A DNA stretch of 64,000 bases from positions 248,001 through 312,000 of the forward strand of contig CAVYJN010000006.1 of assembly GCA_963768885.1 (NCBI GenBank). The letters run 5' to 3'. The translations under genes and the position numbers were made by a program. This document shows, in pieces, positions 7,028 through 14,268 of this stretch (positions are counted from its first letter, which is position 1; each line of letters begins with the position of its first letter). The notes below the pieces were generated by a model. The model searched no databases and had not been told where the DNA came from. It was given only the letters and a program-made list of their open reading frames with translations. Source of the stretch: DASRIA01 sp963768885. GTDB lineage: Bacteria > Actinomycetota > Thermoleophilia > Solirubrobacterales > JBBDJG01.

Positions 7028-8635
7028 ATGATGAGACCGCCCGACTCTCCCTCCACGGAGTATCTCTACGCGAACAGATGGCGCATCTGGGGCGTCGTGA
7101 TGGTCGGCCTGTTCATGGCGCTGATCGACGTCACGATCGTGAACATCTCGATCCCGCAGCTGCAGCGGGACCTCGGCGCCTCGGTGGACACCGTGTCGTG
7201 GGTGCTGAACGCCTACAACATCATGTTCGCGGTGCTGCTCGTCTCCATGGGGCGGCTCGCGGACCAGTTCGGGCGTCGCAGGTTCTTCCTGATCGGCATG
7301 TCGGTCTTCACGCTCGGCTCGCTGCTGTGTGCGCTCTCGTGGTCGATCGGCGTGCTGATCGCGTTCCGGGTCGTGCAGGCGGTGGGAGCCGGGATCCTCG
7401 CGCCGCTCGCGCTCGCCACCACGGCACTCGTGTTCCCGCCCCACCAGCGGGGCCTCGGCCTCGCGATGATGGCGGTCGTGGCGAACGCCGCCGCGGCACT
7501 CGGACCGCCGATCGGCGGGGTGCTCGTCGAGCTGGCGAATTGGCCGTGGGATGCGGGCTGGCACTGGATCTTCATGATCAACGTCCCGATCGGCGTGCTG
7601 GGCGTCGCGCTGGCCCTGCGGGTGCTGCCCGAGACGCGCGACCCCCACGCGGGCACCGACGTCGACTGGTGGGGCATGGTCACCCTGGGGGGCGCGGTGT
7701 TCTGCCTGACGTTCGGCCTGGTCGAAGGCAACAGCCGCGGATGGGGCTCCCCGCTGATCGTCGGGCTCTTCGCCGCGTCGGCGCTGTTCGCGCTCGCGTT
7801 CGCGCTGACCCAGCGCTACGGCCGCTACCCGATGCTGACGCGCGGCCTCGTCAAGAACCGCCAGTTCATGGGCGCGAGCACGAGCCTGCTCCTGTTCGGC
7901 ATCGGGATGATGGGCACGTTGTTCCTGGTGGTGCTCCTGTTCGTGAACCTCTGGGGATACACGGCGCTCGAGGCTGCGCTCGCCGTCACGCCGGTCGCGC
8001 TCATGGCGATGCTCGTCTCGCCGATCGTCGGGCGCCTGTCCGACCGCATCTCGCCGCGCTCCTTCGGGGTCCCGGCGCTGGTCGTGATGGGGCTCGGCGT
8101 GTACTCGCTGTCGACGCTCCCGCCCGAGCCGTCGCTGTGGAGCGCGGTCTGGCGCCTCGGTCTCGTGGGACTCGGCGTGGGGGCCACCTTCCCCGCCGTG
8201 TCGATCGGGTCGATGGGCTCGATCAAGGGGCAGGAACTGGGCCTCGGCTCGGGGATCGTGAACATGGCGCGCCAGGTCGGGTTCACGATCGGCGTCGCGC
8301 TGTTCGTCGCGGTGTTCACGGGGGTGATCGACAACCGTGTGCGGGAGGCCGGGGACCGGATACGCGCGGCGGAGCCGGGCCGGCATTTCGTCCTCCTCGA
8401 CCGCGCCGGCCTCGAGACCGGGCCGCCGAAGGAGTTCCCCGGGCCCGGGGGAGCGCGGGCGACCGCGATCCTCACCGAGGAGCTGCGCGACGCCTATGGG
8501 GCCGCCTTCAGGGTGGGTGCGCTCGTCATCCTGCTCGCGATCCCGTTCTCGCTCACGATGCGCAAGAAGCCCTCGGACGTGCAAAGGGAGGAGCCGGCGG
8601 CCGAGGCCCCGCCGCCGGCTGCGGTCGCGGGCTGA
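7028..8635 (+). CDS. MFS multidrug exporter, DHA2 (14-helix) family
   Basis: A 535-residue major facilitator exporter of the EmrB/QacA (DHA2) type that would expel hydrophobic compounds by proton antiport. Helix 1 contains MVGLFMALIDVTIVNISIP, where the helix-1 Asp and the IVNxxxP signature are typical of drug/proton antiporters. Motif A reads GRLADQFGRRRFFLIG. Motif C is seen as ALGPPIGGVLVELA. About 14 hydrophobic segments are present, with the last near LVILLAIPFSLTM. The tail is short and Glu/Ala/Pro-rich. The first of two adjacent ATGs (7028) is used. No TetR or MarR regulator is adjacent, so control and substrate are unknown. Confidence 0.88.
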   Translation: MMRPPDSPSTEYLYANRWRIWGVVMVGLFMALIDVTIVNISIPQLQRDLGASVDTVSWVLNAYNIMFAVLLVSMGRLADQFGRRRFFLIGMSVFTLGSLLCALSWSIGVLIAFRVVQAVGAGILAPLALATTALVFPPHQRGLGLAMMAVVANAAAALGPPIGGVLVELANWPWDAGWHWIFMINVPIGVLGVALALRVLPETRDPHAGTDVDWWGMVTLGGAVFCLTFGLVEGNSRGWGSPLIVGLFAASALFALAFALTQRYGRYPMLTRGLVKNRQFMGASTSLLLFGIGMMGTLFLVVLLFVNLWGYTALEAALAVTPVALMAMLVSPIVGRLSDRISPRSFGVPALVVMGLGVYSLSTLPPEPSLWSAVWRLGLVGLGVGATFPAVSIGSMGSIKGQELGLGSGIVNMARQVGFTIGVALFVAVFTGVIDNRVREAGDRIRAAEPGRHFVLLDRAGLETGPPKEFPGPGGARATAILTEELRDAYGAAFRVGALVILLAIPFSLTMRKKPSDVQREEPAAEAPPPAAVAG

Positions 8636-8642
8636 CGGATCG

Positions 8643-8648
8643 TAAGAT
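8643..8648 (+). promoter_or_regulatory. -10-like hexamer of the 8656 gene
   Basis: TAAGAT ends seven bases before the ATG at 8656, consistent with a leaderless transcript. No -35 match seen. Confidence 0.45.
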
Positions 8649-8655
8649 CCGCGGC

Positions 8656-9123
8656 ATGGGCAGCGGCGGCGGAAACCTCGTGGCGGGCGCACTCGTGGGG
8701 TACGTCGCGAGCCGCACGATGGACCAGGCCACGACGTTGTTCTACGGCCGCCAGACCGAGGGGTCCAAGGTCCGCGAGGCGGAGCTCGCGCCGGGCGGCA
8801 CCCTCGTCCAGGTCGGTAAGCAGCTCGGGGCCGCGACAGGTCGCGAGCTGTCCGACGAGCAGGCCGGCCGGGTCGGCCTGGTCGTGCATCGCACGATGGG
8901 GATGGTCTACGGCATGGGCGCCGCCGCGCTGGTCAGGCGGGGGACGGCGCCGCTGAAGGCGGGCATCGTGGCCGGCGCCGCGGCGTGGGCGCTGATCGAC
9001 GAGGGCACCGCGCTGCCGACGTTCACCGCTTATCCGGTCGAGAGCCATCTGCGCGGCGTCGTGGGGCACGCGACGTTCGGGCTCGCCGCCGGCGCTTTGC
9101 TGTCGCTCGTCGAGCGCGGCTGA
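8656..9123 (+). CDS. Small membrane-associated protein, function unknown
   Basis: A 155-residue protein. It has an N-terminal hydrophobic stretch (LVAGALVGYVASRTMDQATT) and a polar middle segment with YGRQTEGSKVREAELAPGG. Later glycine-rich helices follow (LVVHRTMGMVYGMGAAALV, AGIVAGAAAWALIDEGTA, HATFGLAAGALLSLVE). The pattern resembles DUF1440/YagU-like inner membrane proteins, but I could not confirm this from motifs alone. It stands alone between the drug exporter and rpiB with its own -10 element. Codon use is like its neighbours. Confidence 0.6.
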   Translation: MGSGGGNLVAGALVGYVASRTMDQATTLFYGRQTEGSKVREAELAPGGTLVQVGKQLGAATGRELSDEQAGRVGLVVHRTMGMVYGMGAAALVRRGTAPLKAGIVAGAAAWALIDEGTALPTFTAYPVESHLRGVVGHATFGLAAGALLSLVERG

Positions 9124-9134
9124 CACCGGCCCAA

Positions 9135-9163
9135 TTGGTCGATGCCGACCCATTCCCTATAGT
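9135..9163 (+). promoter_or_regulatory. Sigma-70-type promoter of rpiB-glyA
   Basis: TTGGTC (9135-9140) and TATAGT (9158-9163) are separated by 17 bases. The rpiB ATG lies nine bases after the -10, so transcription would begin about three bases upstream of the start codon. This is the best two-box promoter in the window. Confidence 0.65.
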
Positions 9164-9172
9164 CATCGGCCC

Positions 9173-9655
9173 ATGCGAATCGCCGCCGGATTCGACCACG
9201 CGGGCTACCCGCTCAGAGAGACGATCGTCTCGGCGCTCACCGCTGCCGGGCACGAGATCGTCGACTGCGGCACCGACTCCGAGGAGTCGGCCGACTACCC
9301 CGTCCACGCGGCTCGCGCCGCGGCCCTGGTCTCGGAAGGGGACGCCGACCTCGCCGTCCTGGCGTGCGGCTCGGGCACCGGGGTGAGCATCGTCGCGAAC
9401 AAGCTCCCGGGCGTGCGGGCGGTCAACGCCCGGGACGCCCAGGACGCCGAGATGGCGCGCCGCCACAACGACGCGAACGTGCTCACGCTCGCGGGGCGCC
9501 GGCTCTCGGCGGGCGACGCGCGAACCATCATCGGCGCCTTCCTGGCGGCGGAGTTCGAGGGTGGACGGCACCGGCGGCGCGTGGACCAGATCGCGCGGGT
9601 GGAGAACGGAGAGCTGCCCACCGGGGCGGACGAGGCCTTGAAGGAGGCAACTTGA
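9173..9655 (+). CDS. rpiB: Ribose-5-phosphate isomerase B
   Basis: The 160-residue RpiB/LacAB-type isomerase interconverts ribose 5-phosphate and ribulose 5-phosphate in the pentose phosphate pathway. It opens MRIAAGFDHAGYPL (the GxDHAG substrate loop). It then shows VDCGTDS, the active-site loop LACGSGTGVSIVANKLPGVR with catalytic Cys65, and RRHNDANVL with the phosphate-binding His/Asn. Length matches the family. The stop overlaps the TTG start of glyA by three bases, so the two enzymes are translationally coupled. The mRNA is predicted to be leaderless. Confidence 0.95.
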   Translation: MRIAAGFDHAGYPLRETIVSALTAAGHEIVDCGTDSEESADYPVHAARAAALVSEGDADLAVLACGSGTGVSIVANKLPGVRAVNARDAQDAEMARRHNDANVLTLAGRRLSAGDARTIIGAFLAAEFEGGRHRRRVDQIARVENGELPTGADEALKEAT

Positions 9656-10932
9656 CGGACCTGGAACCCGGCTACTTCAACGAGCCGCTGTCGGCGGTCG
9701 ACCCCGAGATCGCGGACGCGCTCCAGCACGAGCTCGAGCGCCAGCAGAGCACGCTCGAGATGATCGCCTCGGAGAACTTCGTCCCGCGGGCGATCCTCGA
9801 GGCGGCCGGCTCCGTGCTCACCAACAAGTACGCCGAGGGCCTCCCCGGCAAGCGCTACTACGGCGGGTGCGAGTGGGTCGACGTCTCCGAGCAGCTCGCG
9901 ATCGACCGCGCGAAGTCGCTGTTCGGCGCAGATCACGCGAACGTTCAGCCGCACGCCGGCGCGCAGGCCAACAACGCCGTCTACATGGCGCTGTGCGACC
10001 CGGGCGACACGATCCTGGGGATGGAGCTGGCGCACGGCGGGCACCTCACCCACGGGATGAAGCTGAACATGTCCGGCAAGCTCTACAAGGTCGCCAGCTA
10101 CCAGGTGCGCAAGGAGGACTACCTGGTCGACATGGAGCAGGTCGAGCGGCTCGCGAAGGAGCACCGGCCGAAGGTGATCGTCGCGGGCTGGTCGGCGTAC
10201 CCGCGCCACCTCGACTTCGCGGAGTTCCGGCGCATCGCCGACGAGGTCGGCGCGAAGCTGTTCGTCGACATGGCGCACTTCGCGGGCCTCGTGGCCGCGG
10301 GCGAGCACCCGAGCCCGGTTCCCCACGCCGACGTCGTGACCACCACGACGCACAAGACGCTGGGCGGCCCGCGGGCCGGCCTGATCCTCTGCAAGGAGGA
10401 GCTCGCGCAGGCGATCGACAAGGCGGTCTTCCCGGGCCAGCAGGGCGGCCCGCTCGAGCACGTGATCGCCGCCAAGGCGGTCTGCCTGCGGATCGCGGCC
10501 AGCGAGCAGTTCCGCGAGCGCCAGCGCCAGACGATCGCGAACGCGCGGGCGTTCGGCGAGACGCTTCAGGAGGGCGGCCTCGACGTGCTGACCGGCGGCA
10601 CCGACGTGCACCTCGTGCTCGTCGACCTCGGCATGGACGGCCTCAACGGCAAGGAGGCGGAGGACCGCCTCGCCGAGGTCGGGATCACCGTCAACCGCAA
10701 CGCGATCCCCTTCGACCAGCGCCCGCCGATGCAGGCGTCGGGCCTGCGGATCGGCACGCCCGCGCTGACCACGCGCGGGATGGTCGAGGACGACATGCGC
10801 GAGATCGGCCGCGTGATCTGCGCGGCGCTCGACGCGGGCTACGACGACGCGCGCCGGGAGGAGCTCTCCGAGCGCACGAGGACGCTGGCGGAGCGCTACC
10901 CGCTCTACGCGGACATGACCGCCACGGTCTGA
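9652..10932 (+). CDS. glyA: Serine hydroxymethyltransferase
   Basis: A 426-residue PLP enzyme that converts serine and tetrahydrofolate to glycine and methylene-tetrahydrofolate. The PLP lysine is Lys235 in TTTTHKTLGGPRAG. Other hallmarks are STLEMIASENFVPRAILEA, LTNKYAEGLPGKRYYGG, NVQPHAGAQANNAVYMAL and the FVDMAHFAGLVAAG strand carrying the PLP-nitrogen Asp. The TTG start at 9652 is preferred because AAGGAGG lies four bases upstream and the protein then begins in the family register. It is coupled to rpiB by overlap. It supplies one-carbon units, in line with ahcY elsewhere in the window. Confidence 0.96.
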   Translation: MTDLEPGYFNEPLSAVDPEIADALQHELERQQSTLEMIASENFVPRAILEAAGSVLTNKYAEGLPGKRYYGGCEWVDVSEQLAIDRAKSLFGADHANVQPHAGAQANNAVYMALCDPGDTILGMELAHGGHLTHGMKLNMSGKLYKVASYQVRKEDYLVDMEQVERLAKEHRPKVIVAGWSAYPRHLDFAEFRRIADEVGAKLFVDMAHFAGLVAAGEHPSPVPHADVVTTTTHKTLGGPRAGLILCKEELAQAIDKAVFPGQQGGPLEHVIAAKAVCLRIAASEQFRERQRQTIANARAFGETLQEGGLDVLTGGTDVHLVLVDLGMDGLNGKEAEDRLAEVGITVNRNAIPFDQRPPMQASGLRIGTPALTTRGMVEDDMREIGRVICAALDAGYDDARREELSERTRTLAERYPLYADMTATV

Positions 10933-10954
10933 CGGCGGTTCGTCAGCGCGGCAG

Positions 10955-10960
10955 TACGCT
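10955..10960 (+). promoter_or_regulatory. -10-like hexamer of the 10967 methyltransferase
   Basis: TACGCT ends six bases before the GTG start, the spacing expected for a leaderless mRNA. It lies in the 34-base gap after glyA. Confidence 0.45.
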
Positions 10961-10966
10961 GCGCGG

Positions 10967-11707
10967 GTGGAGGCCGTCGAGCGCAAGTCACATGCGATCG
11001 AGCTGTTCGCGGGCCTGCCCGAGCGCTACGACCTGCTCGCGTCGCTGCTGAGCTTCGGCCAGGATCCCCGCTGGCGGAGGGCGATGGTGGGGAAGGTGCG
11101 TGCCGGTCCCGGGACCCGCGTGCTGGACGTCGCGACGGGCACGGGCATGGTCGCCCGTGAGCTGGTGACCCGACACGGCTGCGCCGTCGTGGGGCTCGAT
11201 CAAAGCGAGCAGATGCTCGCGCGGGCGCGCGCGAAGGTGAGCGCCGATCCGCAGCTCGCGCAGCGCGTCGACCTGGTGCTGGGCGAGGCCGAGCACCTGC
11301 CGTTCGGCGACGGCGAGTTCGACGCGCTCACCTTCACCTACCTGCTGCGCTACGTGGACGACCCGGCGGCGACGATGCGCGAGCTGGCGCGGGTCGTGAA
11401 GCCGGGCGGCACGATCGCATCGCTCGAATTCGGCGTGCCGGCGTCGCGGATCGCGCGCGCGCTCTGGATCGCCTACACGAGGATCGGGCTGCCCGCGCTC
11501 GGCCGGCTGGCCTCGCGTGACTGGTACGAGGTCGGCCGCTTCCTCGGTCCCAGCATCTCCGGGTTCTACCGGCGCCACCCGCTCGCGGCCGTCGTGGACA
11601 TCTGGCGGCGGGCCGGCATCGGGGCGGTCGAGACGCGCGTGATGAGCCTGGGCGGGGGCGTGGTCATGTGGGGGGTGAGGGAAGACGGCGTCGCCCGCGG
11701 AGCTTGA
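10967..11707 (+). CDS. menG: UbiE/MenG-type quinone methyltransferase
   Basis: A 246-residue class I SAM methyltransferase. The first motif is RVLDVATGTGMVARELV (about 51-67). It is followed by VVGLDQSEQMLARARAK, LGEAEHLPFGDGEFDALTFTYLLRYV and LARVVKPGGTIASLEFGVP, which is the UbiE family order. An early AIELFAGLPERYDLLASLLS segment corresponds to the family signature near the N-terminus. In a Gram-positive-type bacterium the substrate would be demethylmenaquinone. No other men genes are adjacent, though the next gene may be a prenyltransferase-like membrane protein. The exact C-terminus is uncertain because the junction with the next gene may contain an extra base. Confidence 0.8.
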   Translation: MEAVERKSHAIELFAGLPERYDLLASLLSFGQDPRWRRAMVGKVRAGPGTRVLDVATGTGMVARELVTRHGCAVVGLDQSEQMLARARAKVSADPQLAQRVDLVLGEAEHLPFGDGEFDALTFTYLLRYVDDPAATMRELARVVKPGGTIASLEFGVPASRIARALWIAYTRIGLPALGRLASRDWYEVGRFLGPSISGFYRRHPLAAVVDIWRRAGIGAVETRVMSLGGGVVMWGVREDGVARGA

Positions 11708-12422
11708 GCGCCCCGCCTTCTACGCGCTGCGCCCCGGCGGCTGGCGGGACTTCGTCACGCTGCTCCATCCTCCCTACACGGCGTGGCACCTGAGCTACGT
11801 GGCGCTGGGCGCGGCCGCTGCGCCCGAGGTCCACGTCGATCGCCTGCTGGCGGCGCTCGGCGCGTTCTTCCTGGCGGTCGGGATCGGCGCCCATGCCCTG
11901 GACGAGCTGAACGGCCGGCCGCTCGGGACGCAGCTCACGGATCGCACCCTCCGGGTGCTCGCGGCGATCGGCGTCGCCGGCGCGGTCGCGATCGGCGTCG
12001 CCGGCGCGGTGATCGTGTCGGCGACCCTGGTGCCGTTCATCGTGGCCGGCGCGTTCCTGGTCGTGGCCTACAACCTCGAGCTGTTCGGCGGCCGCTTCCA
12101 TTCGGACTTCTGGTTCGCCGCCGCCTGGGGCGCGTTCCCGGCCTTCACGTCCTTCTGGGCCAACTCGCTCTCGCTCGAGATCGCCGGAGTGCTCGTGGCC
12201 GGGGCGTGCTTCGGGCTGAGCGTGGCGCAGCGGGCGCTGAGCACGCCGGTGCGCGAGTTGCGCCGGCGGACCGTGGCCGTGAGCGGGGAGCAGCGGCTCC
12301 GGGACGGCGGCGTGATCGAGCTCTCGGCGGCGCGCCTGGCGGCGCCGCTCGACGCCGCGCTGCGGGCGACGGCGCTTGCCCTCGTGCTGCTGGCGGCCGC
12401 GATGCTCGTCGTTCGCGTCTAG
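11679..12422 (+). CDS. Polytopic membrane protein, possibly UbiA-like
   Basis: Coding-like sequence runs from just after a TGA at 11676-11678: residues such as LERPAFYALRPGGWRDFV and LLHPPYTAWHLSYVALG clearly belong to the protein. Yet the first normal in-frame start is GTG at 11799, inside this conserved stretch. An extra base near 11680 could have separated a GTG at about 11675 from the frame. The rest has about six membrane helices. A polar HALDELNGRPLGTQLTD loop after helix 2 recalls the acidic first motif of UbiA-type prenyltransferases, and a second basic loop is VRELRRRTVAVSGEQRL. A quinone-pathway role beside the methyltransferase is attractive but unproven. Confidence 0.6.
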   Translation, partial: GKTASPAELERPAFYALRPGGWRDFVTLLHPPYTAWHLSYVALGAAAAPEVHVDRLLAALGAFFLAVGIGAHALDELNGRPLGTQLTDRTLRVLAAIGVAGAVAIGVAGAVIVSATLVPFIVAGAFLVVAYNLELFGGRFHSDFWFAAAWGAFPAFTSFWANSLSLEIAGVLVAGACFGLSVAQRALSTPVRELRRRTVAVSGEQRLRDGGVIELSAARLAAPLDAALRATALALVLLAAAMLVVRV

Positions 12423-12456
12423 CGTTCCTGGGACAGCGGTCCACGCAAAATATCGA

Positions 12457-12471
12457 GGCGGCTTCGCCGCC
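12457..12471 (+). terminator. Hairpin between the membrane protein and the glycan operon
   Basis: GGCGGC-TTC-GCCGCC forms a perfect six-pair stem with a three-base loop. There is no T-run, so if it is a terminator it is of the weak, U-poor actinobacterial type. It may instead be a spacer in the leader of the DUF354 gene. Confidence 0.35.
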
Positions 12472-12505
12472 ACCTAATCCGAAGTCCGCCTGACGGCGGC
12501 CTCCG

Positions 12506-13513
12506 ATGAAGATCTGGATCGACATGACGGCCCCCGCGCACCCGGTGGTGTTCAAGCCCATCATCCGCCGCCTGCGCGAAGCGGGGCACGAGGTCGAGGT
12601 GACCGCGCGCGACTACGCGCAGACCCTTGCCCTGCTCGAGCTGCACGGCATGGAGCACACCGCCTTCGGGCAACACGGCGGCGCCTCGCGCCTGGGCAAG
12701 CTCGGCTCGCTGCTCTCGCGCGCCGGGGCGATGCGGAAGTTCGGGCGAAAGCGGGGGTTCGACCTCGCCGTCGCGCACGGCTCCAACGACCTCGCGATCG
12801 CCGCCCGCCGGCTCAAGATCCCCGCCGTGAACATGTTCGACTACGAATGGGCGACCGTGCAGCACAACATCGGCTGCCGGCCCGCGCGGCGCGTCATCAC
12901 GCCGGACACGATCCCCCCCGAGCGCCTGCGCCGCTACGGCGTCGGGCCGGACAAGCTGAGGCAGTACCCCGGGCTCAAGGAGGAGTACTACCTGGCCGAC
13001 TTCGAGCCCGACCGCAGCCTCCCGGGCCGGCTCGGGTTGGACATGGAGAAGGTGGTCGTGATCGTCCGGCCGCCGCCCGACGTGTCCCTCTACCACCGGA
13101 AGTCCAACCCCCTGTTCCCGCAGGTGCTGACCCATCTCGGGCGCCACGAGGGCGTCCAGGCGGTCGTGCTGCCGCGCACCCAGGCGCAGCGGGACTACGT
13201 GCGGACGCTCGAGCTGCCCTCGGTCGTCGTGCCGGACGGGGCGGTCGACGCGCAGACCCTCGTCGCGCTCGCGGACCTCGTCGTCTCGGCCGGGGGGACC
13301 ATGAATCGCGAGGCCGTCGCGCTCGGAACGCCGGTCTACACCACCTATGGGGGTAGGCTTGGGGGCGTGGACGAGGCTCTCATCCGGGAGCATCGCTTGC
13401 GTCCCCTCACCGACCCCCGAGGACTGGAGCTCGAGAAGAGGAATACCGTCGGGGAGCCAAAGCGCCGGGATCCGGCGCTGCTGGTAGACATGATCCTCGG
13501 CGCCGTGCAATGA
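12506..13513 (+). CDS. DUF354 family glycosyltransferase-like protein
   Basis: A 335-residue two-domain protein of the DUF354 family, which has the GT-B architecture (MurG/UDP-GlcNAc epimerase-like). The N-terminal part starts MKIWIDMTAPAHPVVFKPII with the family's D-x-x-xPxH signature and includes GHEVEVTARDYAQTLALL. The C-terminal half has VVVIVRPPPDVSLYH and the donor-site-like VVSAGGTMNREAVALGTPVY. It opens the polysaccharide operon and overlaps the sugar transferase gene by four bases (ATGA). Its sugar substrate is unknown; family members sit in surface-glycan clusters of archaea and actinobacteria. Confidence 0.82.
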   Translation: MKIWIDMTAPAHPVVFKPIIRRLREAGHEVEVTARDYAQTLALLELHGMEHTAFGQHGGASRLGKLGSLLSRAGAMRKFGRKRGFDLAVAHGSNDLAIAARRLKIPAVNMFDYEWATVQHNIGCRPARRVITPDTIPPERLRRYGVGPDKLRQYPGLKEEYYLADFEPDRSLPGRLGLDMEKVVVIVRPPPDVSLYHRKSNPLFPQVLTHLGRHEGVQAVVLPRTQAQRDYVRTLELPSVVVPDGAVDAQTLVALADLVVSAGGTMNREAVALGTPVYTTYGGRLGGVDEALIREHRLRPLTDPRGLELEKRNTVGEPKRRDPALLVDMILGAVQ

Positions 13514-14262
13514 GCGCACCAAGAACCTCATTCCAGGAACGCACCCGGGTCCGCCCGCCGATCGAGGCGGACTCGATCGGCCCGGCACCCCAGACGTCCC
13601 TCGCCGAGCGCTACCGCGCGATGGCGCACGAGGGCCACGAGCACCGAGGTGTCGACACTGCGCTGCGCGCAATCGATCTCACGATCGCGGGCACGACGCT
13701 CGTCGTGCTCTCACCCGTGCTGCTCGGCATCGCGGCCTCGATCCGGCTGACCTCGGGCAGCCCCGTGCTCTACCGCGGCCGGCGCGTGGGACGCGCGGGG
13801 CGCATCTTCACGATGCTGAAGTTCCGCACGCTGAGCGCGGATGCCGAGGCGCGCCTCGGGCCGTATCTCGGTCACGAGCTCACCCATCGCACGCAATCGG
13901 AGGTGACCCGGCTGGGCCGCGTGCTGCGCTTCGCCCACCTCGACGAGCTGCCGCAGCTCTGGAACGTCCTGCGCGGCGACATGAGCATCGTCGGCCCGCG
14001 CCCGATCCGGCCGGCCTTCTTCGAGGAGCTCTGCGAGCAGATCCCGCAGTACTGGCAGCGGCTCGTGGTCGAGCCCGGCATGACCGGCTTCGCGCAGCTG
14101 CGCATGACCCGCGAGACCTCGTGGGCGGAGAAGCTCGCGCACGACCTCGAGTACGTCGCGGACCGCTCGGTCCACCTCTACCTCCGCGTGTGCGTCGCGA
14201 CGGCGTGGCGGATCCTGTCCAGCCCCTTCCGCGGGGCCGCGCGACTCCTCCCGCGCGGCTAG
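13510..14262 (+). CDS. Monotopic phosphoglycosyltransferase (bacterial sugar transferase)
   Basis: A 250-residue PF02397-type enzyme that would transfer a sugar phosphate onto undecaprenyl phosphate to start a repeat unit. A polar N-terminus of about 55 residues precedes one membrane-embedded helix (IDLTIAGTTLVVLSPVLLGI). The catalytic core follows: GSPVLYRGRRVGRAGRIF, MLKFRTLSADAE, and then LGRVLRFAHLDELPQLWNVL with the LDELPQ motif, and GDMSIVGPRPIRP. It has only the catalytic half with one anchor helix, like the short WbaP/PglC class. It lies between DUF354 and asnB with tight spacing. Confidence 0.9.
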   Translation: MSAPRTSFQERTRVRPPIEADSIGPAPQTSLAERYRAMAHEGHEHRGVDTALRAIDLTIAGTTLVVLSPVLLGIAASIRLTSGSPVLYRGRRVGRAGRIFTMLKFRTLSADAEARLGPYLGHELTHRTQSEVTRLGRVLRFAHLDELPQLWNVLRGDMSIVGPRPIRPAFFEELCEQIPQYWQRLVVEPGMTGFAQLRMTRETSWAEKLAHDLEYVADRSVHLYLRVCVATAWRILSSPFRGAARLLPRG

Positions 14263-14268
14263 CGCCCC

